A stretch of 64,000 nt of DNA from Thermoleophilum album (GTDB lineage: Bacteria > Actinomycetota > Thermoleophilia > Solirubrobacterales > Thermoleophilaceae). How positions within the stretch are numbered: the stretch's first letter is position 1; every line of letters starts with the position of its first letter. The translations under genes were made by a program, and so were the position numbers. Below, in pieces: positions 43,598 through 51,070 of this stretch. The stretch spans positions 1,488,001-1,552,000 of the forward strand of contig NZ_CP066171.1 in the NCBI RefSeq assembly GCF_028867705.1, in the 5' to 3' direction. The notes beneath the pieces were generated by a model that worked only from the letters and a program-made list of their open reading frames with translations, searched no databases and was not told where the DNA came from.

Positions 43598-44827
43598 CTA
43601 GCGGCTGCTCGCTGCGGCCTCGCCGACAATCGCGCCGGCGCGGTCGACGACCAGCACGTCGAGCTCGACGCGGGGGTCGACCTCGGCGCGCGCCACCGCG
43701 AGCGCCCGCTCGGCGACCGCTGTCGCTACCGGCACGTCCTCGGCCAGGCAGCGTTCGAGCACCTCGAGAGCGCTGTTCGCCCGCTCGATCGCGTCGACAA
43801 GACCGGGACGTGCGCCGCACTCACGGGCGAGGTCGGCGAGGAAATGCAGGTCGACCTGCGAGCGCTGCGAGTGTAGGTCGAGCGCGCCGGCAGCGAGCTT
43901 CGAGAACTTCGCGAACCCGCCGGCGAGCGTCAGCCGCCGCGGCCGGCGGCGCGACACGTGGCGCAGCGTCGGGCGCACGAGGTCGCCCATGTCGATCACC
44001 GCCAGCTCCGGCAGGCGGTGGCGGCGGGCCGCCGCACGGGCCGAGGCGTCGCCGGTGGCGGCAGCAAGGTGGTCGATCCCCTGGCGGGTGGCGACGTCCA
44101 CCGCCTGCCGTACCGACGCGATCCAGGCCGAGCACGAGTACGGCACCACCACCCCGGTGGTGCCGAGGATCGAGATCCCGCCGACGATCCCAAGCCGCGG
44201 GTTCCAGGTGCGTTTCGCAAGCTCCTCGCCGCCGGGCACCGAGATCTCGACGACGACCGGCGGCCCGAGCTCGGGATCGCAGGCGAGGCCGTGGCGGGCC
44301 GCGACACGCGCGAGCTCGGCGCGGATCATGCGGCGCGGCGCGGGGTTGATCGCCGGCTCGCCGACCGCCACCGGCAGACCGGGCAGCGTCACCGTCCCCA
44401 CGCCAGGGCCGGCGCGAAAGACGGTGCCCGCGTCTGCGCCGCTCTCGGCGGCTGGGCCGACGGCGGGCCCGTTGCCGCTCTGCGGGGGGCCCCCCGCGCG
44501 CTCGGACGCCGCGCCCCGCTCGCGCCAGCGCACGGTCGCAACGATCAGCGCGCCGTGCGTGACATCGGGATCGTCGCCGGCGTCCTTGATCACACCCGCC
44601 CGCGCCCAGCCCTCGCCCTGCGCGCGCTCGGCGAGGGGGAAGGACGGCCGCCGCCCGCGCGGCAGCTCGATCGTCACAGGGTCTGGGAATTCACCGCCGA
44701 GGAGAGCCTCGAGGGCGGCGGCTGCCGCGCCTTGGGCGCAGGCGCCGGTCGTCCAGCCGTAGCGGAGCTTGCCCGCGCGCGCCGCCCGCGGAGCGCCGGC
44801 GGCGGTCTCAGACAGCCGCTCGCTCAC
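43598..44827 (-). CDS. cbiD: Precorrin-5B C1-methyltransferase, CbiD type
   Basis: 409 residues from GTG 44827; an ATG at 44875 would extend it by 16. CbiD signatures: 'RYGWTTGACAQGAAAAAL' near the N-terminus, 'GEPAINPAPRRMI', 'VEISVPGGEELAKRTWNPRLGIVGGISILG' region (start about residue 215), 'TTGVVVPYSCSAW' and 'GGFAKFSKLAAGALDLHS'. It methylates C1 and removes the C20 acetyl or acetaldehyde. It belongs to the anaerobic (early cobalt) route, yet the rest of this pathway looks aerobic and no cobF is seen. A Gly/Ala/Ser/Pro insert lies at about 44425-44525. It diverges from cobK across ~60 bases. Confidence 0.92.
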   Translation of the reverse strand: MSERLSETAAGAPRAARAGKLRYGWTTGACAQGAAAAALEALLGGEFPDPVTIELPRGRRPSFPLAERAQGEGWARAGVIKDAGDDPDVTHGALIVATVRWRERGAASERAGGPPQSGNGPAVGPAAESGADAGTVFRAGPGVGTVTLPGLPVAVGEPAINPAPRRMIRAELARVAARHGLACDPELGPPVVVEISVPGGEELAKRTWNPRLGIVGGISILGTTGVVVPYSCSAWIASVRQAVDVATRQGIDHLAAATGDASARAAARRHRLPELAVIDMGDLVRPTLRHVSRRRPRRLTLAGGFAKFSKLAAGALDLHSQRSQVDLHFLADLARECGARPGLVDAIERANSALEVLERCLAEDVPVATAVAERALAVARAEVDPRVELDVLVVDRAGAIVGEAAASSR

Positions 44828-44886
44828 AGCGTGAGTGTGACCGATCGTGAGGCGAACCGCGCCGCCAAGCGCCATCCTTCGCGCTC

Positions 44887-45738
44887 GTGGGAAGCGAGAG
44901 CGAGAAGGGGTGCGAGAGCGGCGCTAGCGGCGGCGGCGCGACCGCCGCTGCGGGCGCAAGCGTGCCGACGCCCCGGCGCGGCGGCGCCGCGCCCGCGAGC
45001 GGCTGCGACGTGCTGATCCTGGGCGGCACGAGCGAGGCGCGCGAGCTCGCGGCGGCGCTCGTCGCGCGCGGTGTTCGCACCGTCTCGTCGCTCGCCGGAC
45101 GCGTCTCTTCGCCCCGCTTGCCCGCTGGCTCGGTGCGCATCGGCGGGTTCGGCGGGCCCGCTGGGCTCGCTGCGTGGCTAGCCGCACAGCGCCCGCGCGC
45201 TGTCATCGACGCCACCCACCCGTTCGCAGCACAGATCTCTGCGCACGCCGTGGCGGCGTGCCGAGCGCAGAGGGTGCCGCTCTTGCGGATCGAGCGTCCC
45301 ACCTGGCGACCCGGTCCTGGCGACGACTGGCACTACGTGCCTGACGTCGCAGCCGCAGCGCAGCTCGTGCCCCGGCTCGCCGAGCGCGTCTTCCTCGCCA
45401 TCGGTCGCCAGCAGCTCGAGGCGTTCGCAGCGGTCGCGGAGTGTTTTTTCCTCATCCGCTGCGTCGAGCGACCGACTTGCCCGCTCCCACCCCGCCACGA
45501 GCTGGTGCTCGACCGCGGACCGTTCACGCGCGCCGGCGAGCTTGCGCTGATCGATCGCCACCGCATCGGCGCGCTCGTCACCAAAGAGAGCGGTGGCGCC
45601 CAGACCGAGGCCAAGCTGCTCGCCGCCCGCACGCGCCGGCTGCCGGTCGTCGTCGTCCGCCGCCCGCCGCGGCCGCCGGCCGAGACCGTCGCGACGGTCG
45701 CCGAAGCGGTCGCCTGGCTCGAGCAGACGCTCGCCTGA
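44887..45738 (+). CDS. cobK: Precorrin-6A reductase
   Basis: 283 residues, GTG 44887. Residues 1-40 are a low-complexity Gly/Ala/Ser leader. The core then starts with the nucleotide-binding 'CDVLILGGTSEARELAAAL', with 'VIDATHPFAAQISAHAV', 'RIERPTWRPGPGDDW', 'VFLAIGRQQLEAFA' and 'IGALVTKESGGAQTEAKLLAA', all typical of CobK/CbiJ. It reduces precorrin-6A with NADPH. It is transcribed alone in the plus direction between cbiD (divergent) and cobIJ (convergent). Confidence 0.94.
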   Translation: MGSESEKGCESGASGGGATAAAGASVPTPRRGGAAPASGCDVLILGGTSEARELAAALVARGVRTVSSLAGRVSSPRLPAGSVRIGGFGGPAGLAAWLAAQRPRAVIDATHPFAAQISAHAVAACRAQRVPLLRIERPTWRPGPGDDWHYVPDVAAAAQLVPRLAERVFLAIGRQQLEAFAAVAECFFLIRCVERPTCPLPPRHELVLDRGPFTRAGELALIDRHRIGALVTKESGGAQTEAKLLAARTRRLPVVVVRRPPRPPAETVATVAEAVAWLEQTLA

Positions 45739-45739
45739 G

Positions 45740-45816
45740 CTGGCAGTCGCCCGAGCCGGAGCGACCGGGCCGACGCGACCGAGCCGGAGCGAGCGCCCCG
45801 CTCGGTCGACCGCCAG
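45740..45816. terminator. Candidate bidirectional terminator between cobK and cobIJ
   Basis: An inverted repeat lies between the converging stops at 45738 and 45821. CTGGCAGTCG (45740-45749) pairs with CGACCGCCAG (45807-45816) with one mismatch, and ACCGAGC (45778-45784) pairs with GCTCGGT (45800-45806). A duplicated GAGCCGGAGCGA sits in the loop. No T-run follows, as is common in high-GC actinobacteria. Confidence 0.5.
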
Positions 45817-45820
45817 TAGC

Positions 45821-47338
45821 TCAATAGCTGCGCGGCGTGTAGACGAGCGGCGTGCTTCCGTCCGGGCGCGCCACCACGCGCGTGCGCGACGAACCGACGA
45901 TGAGAACGCAGCGCATGTCGACGCTCGCGCAGTCGAGCGCGGCGAGCGTCGTGACCGTGACCTCCTCGTCTTCGCTGCCCAGCGCACGCGCCACCACGAC
46001 CGGCGTCTCGGCGCCGCGCAGCTCGACGAGCAGCTCGCGCGCACGCTCGAGCTGGCTGCGGCGCGACCGGGAAGCGGGGTTGTAGATGGCGATCACGAGA
46101 TCGCCGGCGCAAGCTGCGCGCAGCCGCTTCTCGATCACCGCCCACGGTTTCAACCGGTCCGAGAGCGACAGCGCGCAGAAGTCGTGCCCGAGCGGCGCAC
46201 CGACGCGTGCCGCTGCAGCCTGCATTGCGGTGATCCCGGGGAGGACCTCGAGCTCGACGTCGGCGGCGAGACCGTCGCTGTCGAGCGCTTCGCAAACCGC
46301 CGTCGCCATCGCGAACACGCCCGGGTCGCCCGACGACACCACCGCTACCCGTCGGCCCTCCCGCGCCAGCGCCACAGCGAGACGGGCGCGGTCGAGCTCC
46401 TCGCGGTTGTCGGAGGGATGGCGACGCTGTCCCGGCCGCTGCGGCACGCGCTCGAGGTAGGGGCCGTAGCCGACAAGCTCGTCGGCGTCGCAGAGCGCGG
46501 CATGCGCCTCCGGGGTCAGCCAGGCGGGGTCGCCCGGACCGAGCCCGACGACGGTTACAGCCGCCTGCGCGCGCCGCGCCGGGCGACGCCGCCCCGCCGG
46601 GCTGCGGTCGGCCGTCGGCACGAGCAGAAGCGACATGTAGGGCACGTCGCCGCTCACCTCGGGCAGCACCTCGACGCGCTCGCGCTCCGTCGTCGCACGC
46701 TCGACGTACAGCGAGCGCTCGGCGACGCCCGCCGCTTGGGCGGCGCGGCGCACGTTGCCGAAGGTGCGCCCGAGTTTCAGCACCACGGCGGCGTCGGTTG
46801 CGGCGAGCTGGCTCGCGAGCTCCTCCTCGTCGAGCGTCCCTGGCAGCAGCGCGAGCTTGTCGTCGCGTTTGGCCAGAGGAACACCGGCGGCCGCAGCCGC
46901 ACCGCAGAATGACGGCACTCCCGGTACGACTTCGCAGCGGAAGCGACCGGCCAGGCGTTCGTGCACATATATGTACGACCCGTACACGAACGGGTCGCCC
47001 TCGCAGATGAACGCCACGTCGAGCCCGGCACGCAGGCGCTCGGCAATCGCCTCGGCCCAGTCGTCGTAGGCGGCGGCGAGCGCGCGCTCGTAGCCGCCTG
47101 CGGGATCGTCCGGCTCGGTCGTAACCGGAAAGACGAGCGGCAGCTCGATGTGGTCGGGCCGCAGGTACGGTTCGGCGATCGAGCGCGCAAAGCTGCGTCC
47201 GCGCGGCGCCTGCGGGTAGGCCACGATAGCGGCGCGCTGGATCGCGCGCTGTGCCTTCGGCGTCACGAGCTCGGGGTCGCCGGGGCCGAGACCGACGCCG
47301 AACAGCACGCCTTCGCTGCGTGCTCCGTTGACGGTCAC
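45821..47338 (-). CDS. cobIJ: CobI-CobJ fusion: precorrin-2 C20- and precorrin-3B C17-methyltransferase
   Basis: 505 residues with two tetrapyrrole methylase domains. The CobI part (about 8-245) begins 'GVLFGVGLGPGDPELVTPKA', with 'FICEGDPFVYGSYIYVHE' and 'EVVPGVPSFCGAAAAAG'. The CobJ part (about 262-505) begins 'VTVVGLGPGDPAWLTPEA', with 'VAVVSSGDPGVFAMA', 'EVLPGITAMQAAAARVGAPLG' (domain centre) and 'VIAIYNPASRSRR'. CobIJ fusions are well known in actinobacteria. The ATG lies seven bases after the cobGH stop, so the two are cotranscribed in the riboswitch-led minus-strand row. Confidence 0.95.
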   Translation of the reverse strand: MTVNGARSEGVLFGVGLGPGDPELVTPKAQRAIQRAAIVAYPQAPRGRSFARSIAEPYLRPDHIELPLVFPVTTEPDDPAGGYERALAAAYDDWAEAIAERLRAGLDVAFICEGDPFVYGSYIYVHERLAGRFRCEVVPGVPSFCGAAAAAGVPLAKRDDKLALLPGTLDEEELASQLAATDAAVVLKLGRTFGNVRRAAQAAGVAERSLYVERATTERERVEVLPEVSGDVPYMSLLLVPTADRSPAGRRRPARRAQAAVTVVGLGPGDPAWLTPEAHAALCDADELVGYGPYLERVPQRPGQRRHPSDNREELDRARLAVALAREGRRVAVVSSGDPGVFAMATAVCEALDSDGLAADVELEVLPGITAMQAAAARVGAPLGHDFCALSLSDRLKPWAVIEKRLRAACAGDLVIAIYNPASRSRRSQLERARELLVELRGAETPVVVARALGSEDEEVTVTTLAALDCASVDMRCVLIVGSSRTRVVARPDGSTPLVYTPRSY

Positions 47339-47345
47339 ACCCCGC

Positions 47346-49325
47346 TCACTCCTCGGGGCTGGCGAGCGCGTTGACGGCCGCGGCGGCGATCGCGCTGCCG
47401 CCGCGCCGGCCGTGCACGACGAGGTACTCGCAGAGGTGATGGCGCGCAGCGAGCGCTCGCTTCGACTCGGCAGCGCCGATGAAGCCCACGGGGACGCCGA
47501 TCACCGCGGCGGGGCGCGGCCACCCCTGCTCGAGGCGGGCGAGCAGGTGGAAGAGCGCTGTGGGGGCGTTGCCGACAACGACGAGCGCTCCGTCGAGGCG
47601 ATCCTTCCAGAGCTCGACGCTGGCGGCCGTGCGCGTCGTACCGAGCTCGCGGGCGAGGTGGGCGCTGCGCGGATCGGAGAGCGTGCAGACGACGTCGTTG
47701 TCGGCCGGCAGCCGCCGCCTGGTGATGCCGGAGGCGACCATCTGCGTGTCGCAGAAGATCGGCGCTCCCCCTTCTAGCGCTGCGACCGCGGCTTCGGCGA
47801 AGTGCGGCGACGCCTCGACGTCGTCGGCGAGGTCGACCATGCCGCAGGCGTGGATCATCCGCACCACGCAGCGCTCGAGGGCGCCGCTGAAACGGTCGAG
47901 GCGCGCCTCGGCGCGGATCAGCGCGAACGAGCGGCGGTAGATCTCGCGCCCGTCGCGGATGTAGTCGAGGTCGGGTGCGAGCGCCCCGCCGCGCGCCGGC
48001 TCGCCACCCGGCGACGCGCCGCTCTCGCGCGCACCACTGTCGCCTGGGCCGCCGTTACCCGTTTCCCGAGGGCCCGGCCCGCCTGGCCCCGCACCGCTCG
48101 ACCCGCCGCCGAGCGCAGCAGCCGCCGCCGCCACCGTGCCGAACTCGCGCCGCCCGGCCGGCGTGTCGACGACCACCGCGCTGTCCAGCACCGCGACGCT
48201 CACCACGCCCGCAAGGTCGGGCTCGCCACAGCGGCGTTCGCACGCAGCCCAGTGCTCGGGGAGGTCGCCGGCGGTGCGCGCACCCGCGCGCGCCGCGGCG
48301 GCGACGCGCACGTCGGCCCGCGCCCGCCCGCACGCACCGAGACCGGCGCAGGCGCTCAGCCCGACCCAGCCCGACTCGGGATCGGTGACGAAACCGGCTG
48401 CTTCGAACGCGGCGAGCGCCCGCTCGACGTCCGCTTCCGCAAGGTCGACGACGCCGAGCGACCGCCACGGCGTGACGCGCAGCTCGCCGACGCCTGCCGC
48501 CTCGAGCGCGTCGCAGAGCGCAGCCAGCGCCCCGGCGTCGGTGCGACCTAGCGGGGCGAGGGCGAAAACCGCGGCGCGGCCATCGCGTTGCGCGAACCGG
48601 CCGAGCGGCCGCTCGCCGGCCGGAGCGACGAGCGCGGGCAGCAGCCGCTCGCCGAGCTCCCCGCCGAGGGCGGCGACGAGCGCAGCAGGCCCGCCGGCGA
48701 GCTCGCCGACGTTGCGCGCTCCGTCGGCGATCGTGAGGAAGACGCGGAGGGCGTCGAGCAAGAGGCGCTCGGCTTCCGTCGCAGCCGCGACGAGCCCGCT
48801 GCGAAAGCCGCCGACGAGGAGCTCGAACGCGTCCGCCTGGCGATCGCCCGCCTCTCCGCGCTCGCTGTGCCGGGGAACGAGCGCGAGGTCGGCGTCGCTG
48901 CGCAGGCCGAGCCCCGAGCCGTCGTCGACGCACACGACAAGGCGGTGCGGCAGCTCGGCAAGCGCCGGGTCGGCGCAGAGCGCGCGATCGAAGCGGCGCA
49001 CCAGCTCGTCGGTGGCAGCGAGCGCGCGCGGGTGCCTTCCCGCGAGCGGGCTTTGCAGCAGGTTGCGGACGCGGTCGTGCCGGCGCGACGGCAAGAGCCC
49101 GCCCTGCTCGAGCAGCTGGGCGAAGCGCGCTTGCTCGCCGATCGGCAACCCTCGCGCCTGCAGGCTGGCCCGCGAGGTCAGCTCGACGATGCCGCTCCCC
49201 AGCCCAGCCGCAGCCACGAAGGCGCGCAGCTGCGCGACCGTGACGATCCCCCCGGGCAGCCTGACGCGGGCGAGACCTCCGTCGTCGGCGATGTGCCAGT
49301 CAAGAACGCCCGGGCAGCGCGACAC
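47346..49325 (-). CDS. cobGH: CobG-CobH fusion: precorrin-3B synthase and precorrin-8X methylmutase
   Basis: 659 residues from GTG 49325; the frame further upstream overlaps cbtA and is a shadow. The N-terminal ~400 residues are CobG, a sulfite/nitrite-reductase-type monooxygenase: 'GIVELTSRASLQARGL' and the 4Fe-4S/sirohaem Cys in 'LSACAGLGACGRAR' and 'ACERRCGEPD'. A 45-residue Gly/Pro/Ser linker (about 47985-48115) follows. The C-terminal ~215 residues are CobH/CbiC ('DYIRDGREIYRRSFALIR', catalytic His in 'RMIHACGMVDLADDV', 'PIFCDTQMVASGI', 'IGVPVGFIGAAESKRAL'). CobG needs O2, so this gene is the strongest mark of the aerobic route. The fused enzymes catalyse non-consecutive steps. Confidence 0.92.
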   Translation of the reverse strand: MSRCPGVLDWHIADDGGLARVRLPGGIVTVAQLRAFVAAAGLGSGIVELTSRASLQARGLPIGEQARFAQLLEQGGLLPSRRHDRVRNLLQSPLAGRHPRALAATDELVRRFDRALCADPALAELPHRLVVCVDDGSGLGLRSDADLALVPRHSERGEAGDRQADAFELLVGGFRSGLVAAATEAERLLLDALRVFLTIADGARNVGELAGGPAALVAALGGELGERLLPALVAPAGERPLGRFAQRDGRAAVFALAPLGRTDAGALAALCDALEAAGVGELRVTPWRSLGVVDLAEADVERALAAFEAAGFVTDPESGWVGLSACAGLGACGRARADVRVAAAARAGARTAGDLPEHWAACERRCGEPDLAGVVSVAVLDSAVVVDTPAGRREFGTVAAAAAALGGGSSGAGPGGPGPRETGNGGPGDSGARESGASPGGEPARGGALAPDLDYIRDGREIYRRSFALIRAEARLDRFSGALERCVVRMIHACGMVDLADDVEASPHFAEAAVAALEGGAPIFCDTQMVASGITRRRLPADNDVVCTLSDPRSAHLARELGTTRTAASVELWKDRLDGALVVVGNAPTALFHLLARLEQGWPRPAAVIGVPVGFIGAAESKRALAARHHLCEYLVVHGRRGGSAIAAAAVNALASPEE

Positions 49326-49341
49326 GGCTCTAGCCCCCCGA

Positions 49342-50145
49342 TCACGGACCTCCGCCGCTGCGGCTCGTGTCGGCGGCGACGCCGGCACGACCGGTGCGGG
49401 CGGAGACGCTCCCGAACCACAGCGAGCGCCCGGCGAGCAGGCGCTCGGCGGCCTCGGCGAACGCGGCGCCCAGCACCGCCCAGAGCACCGCCTGCGTCCC
49501 GACGCTGCCGATGCGGAACGACCACAGGGTCGTGGCCGGGAAGTCACGCGGCAGCTCGCGGATCGCGGGCAGCGCGAGGGCGGCGGCAGCGACGATCGCC
49601 GCATAGCCGAGCGCCGCCAACAGGCGCCCGCCGGCGGGGCTCAGGGCATGCTGCCAGCGGCGTCGCACGGCCTGGGCGGCGCGCACGGCGGCGACGCTGG
49701 CGGCGATCGAGATCCAGATCATCGTCACGAACAGCGCCGTGCGGCGGTCGATCGACTCGGGATCTCCGACCGCGGGCGGATTAGCCGGGTACTTCAGGAA
49801 CGGCACGAGGAAGACCACGACGAACGCGATCGCAGCGAGCGTCAACGCCGCGCGACCGGGGCCGCCGCCCAGGAGGCGCCGCCACGAGAGGGCAAACGCG
49901 AGCGCGAAGAGCCCGCCGACCGCCGCTCCGTAGACGGTCGTCGCGGTCGCGAGACCGAGCGTTTTCTGAAGCGCCCGGGGCACGACCTCGGGCGCTCCGG
50001 CGCTACCAGCCGCCGCTTCCTTGGCGGCCTCGTAACCGATCGCCGCGTCGACGGCAGGCTCGGCAACTGCCCAGGCAAAGAGCGCCGCGAACAGGCCGGC
50101 GACCGCGCCGGCGACGAGCCCGCGGACCAAAAGCGCGCGCACCAC
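49342..50145 (-). CDS. cbtA: Cobalt transporter subunit CbtA
   Basis: 267 residues from GTG 50145 (50142 possible). Five to six hydrophobic segments are visible: 'LVRGLVAGAVAGLFAALFAW' near the start, 'TVYGAAVGGLFALAFAL', 'AFVVVFLVPFLKYPANPP', 'WISIAASVAAVRAA' and 'YAAIVAAAALALPAI'. 'KYPANPPAVGDPESI' is a recognisable CbtA stretch. It is predicted to carry cobalt (or another B12-related metal) across the membrane with CbtB, encoded 23 bases upstream. Both lie under the cobalamin riboswitch, so uptake should fall when B12 is plentiful. cobGH follows after 16 bases. Confidence 0.9.
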   Translation of the reverse strand: MVRALLVRGLVAGAVAGLFAALFAWAVAEPAVDAAIGYEAAKEAAAGSAGAPEVVPRALQKTLGLATATTVYGAAVGGLFALAFALSWRRLLGGGPGRAALTLAAIAFVVVFLVPFLKYPANPPAVGDPESIDRRTALFVTMIWISIAASVAAVRAAQAVRRRWQHALSPAGGRLLAALGYAAIVAAAALALPAIRELPRDFPATTLWSFRIGSVGTQAVLWAVLGAAFAEAAERLLAGRSLWFGSVSARTGRAGVAADTSRSGGGP

Positions 50146-50168
50146 TGCTCTCTCCCCCGCGGTGCCTG

Positions 50169-50387
50169 TCAGTGGCAGGGGAAGGCGAGCAGGTGGCGGC
50201 CGTCGTGCACGAACTCGTGCACGAAGTTGCCGGGCGTGAGCGCTGTGGCCCCCTCGTCGAAACCGACGAAGTAGACGAGCAGCATCAGCACCAGTGCGAA
50301 CCAAAGCCAGGGCCGCAGCTCGGCCAGCGAGATCGGCGCCGGCGCCTCGATCCGCCCGGCGTTGTGTTCGGCGAGTTGGGTGTTCAC
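50169..50387 (-). CDS. cbtB: Cobalt transporter subunit CbtB
   Basis: 72 residues, GTG 50387 with an AGGAGG site about ten bases upstream. One membrane helix ('WLWFALVLMLLVYFVGFDEG') is followed by the family's His-rich tail 'HEFVHDGRHLLAFPCH', a likely metal-binding site. It is the first gene downstream of the riboswitch and heads the row cbtB-cbtA-cobGH-cobIJ. Length and motif match CbtB exactly. Confidence 0.93.
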   Translation of the reverse strand: MNTQLAEHNAGRIEAPAPISLAELRPWLWFALVLMLLVYFVGFDEGATALTPGNFVHEFVHDGRHLLAFPCH

Positions 50388-50439
50388 AGCGATCGAACCT
50401 CCTGGGATGACGCGTCCCACGGACGGCGGATTTTGACGG

Positions 50440-50595
50440 CGAGCCGAGTCTCCTGGCTTCCGGATCGCAGCTAGCCCCGCCTTCCAGGCATTGGCCCGTG
50501 GCTTTTTGGGGTTCGCTCCCCGGTCACAGTGGCGCGACCGCGCCGGACTTGCACCGGACTTCCTCGAGCCCTCGCCGTCCCTGGACGGGCACGAT
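50440..50595 (-). promoter_or_regulatory. Cobalamin riboswitch upstream of cbtB
   Basis: Read on the minus strand from ~50595: GGAAGTCCGGTGCAAGTCCG, then the conserved GCGCCACTGTGA (about 50525-50536), a variable arm, and the B12 box GGAAGCCAGGAGACTCGGC ending near 50443. Order and spacing match the adenosylcobalamin riboswitch core (Rfam RF00174 type). It lies ~55 bases before the cbtB start, so ligand binding could hide the ribosome binding site or cause early termination. It controls cobalt uptake and probably cobGH and cobIJ as well. Confidence 0.95.
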
Positions 50596-50734
50596 AGCGC
50601 CGCTGGCGGCAGAACGCCACCTCGCCCTGGGGCGCCGGGGGCAAGCGCCGACACCGGCTCTCACTGGTGCGCCAGCGTGCGACGGCCGGTATGGCGCTGG
50701 CGCTCCTGCGCCCGACCGGCGCGCCTCGCTCCGG

Positions 50735-51070
50735 TCAAACCTCGAGCCAGAGCTCGCCGTCGCGCACGTGCACGGGGTAGACCCGCACCGCGCCGTCGCC
50801 CCCCGCGACCACCTCCCCGGTCGCAAGGTCGATCCGCCAGTTGTGCAGCGGACAGTTCACGCAACCGTCGCCAACGAGCCCATCGGCGAGCGGCCCGCCG
50901 GCGTGGGGGCAGGCGTTGTCGCAGGCACGGAAACCGTCGGGCAGGTGGAAGACGGCGATCCGTTTGCCCGCCACCTCGACACTCCGCCCTTCGAGCAGCG
51001 GGATGTCGCTGACGCGCCCCACGCGGACGAGCTCGCGGCGCGGAGCGGTCGCACCGGTTGCGACCGTCAA
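50735..51070 (-). CDS. nirD: Nitrite reductase small subunit (Rieske protein NirD)
   Basis: 111 residues. TTG 51070 overlaps the nirB stop (TTGA) and fits the family length; the longer frame is a shadow of nirB. Rieske [2Fe-2S] ligands are in 'CPHAGGPLADG' and 'NCPLHNWRID' (Cys-His, Cys-His). With NirB it forms the cytoplasmic NADH-dependent assimilatory nitrite reductase. The cobalamin riboswitch begins ~140 bases further along on the same strand, so transcription from nirBD could run into it unless it terminates. Confidence 0.9.
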   Translation of the reverse strand: MTVATGATAPRRELVRVGRVSDIPLLEGRSVEVAGKRIAVFHLPDGFRACDNACPHAGGPLADGLVGDGCVNCPLHNWRIDLATGEVVAGGDGAVRVYPVHVRDGELWLEV

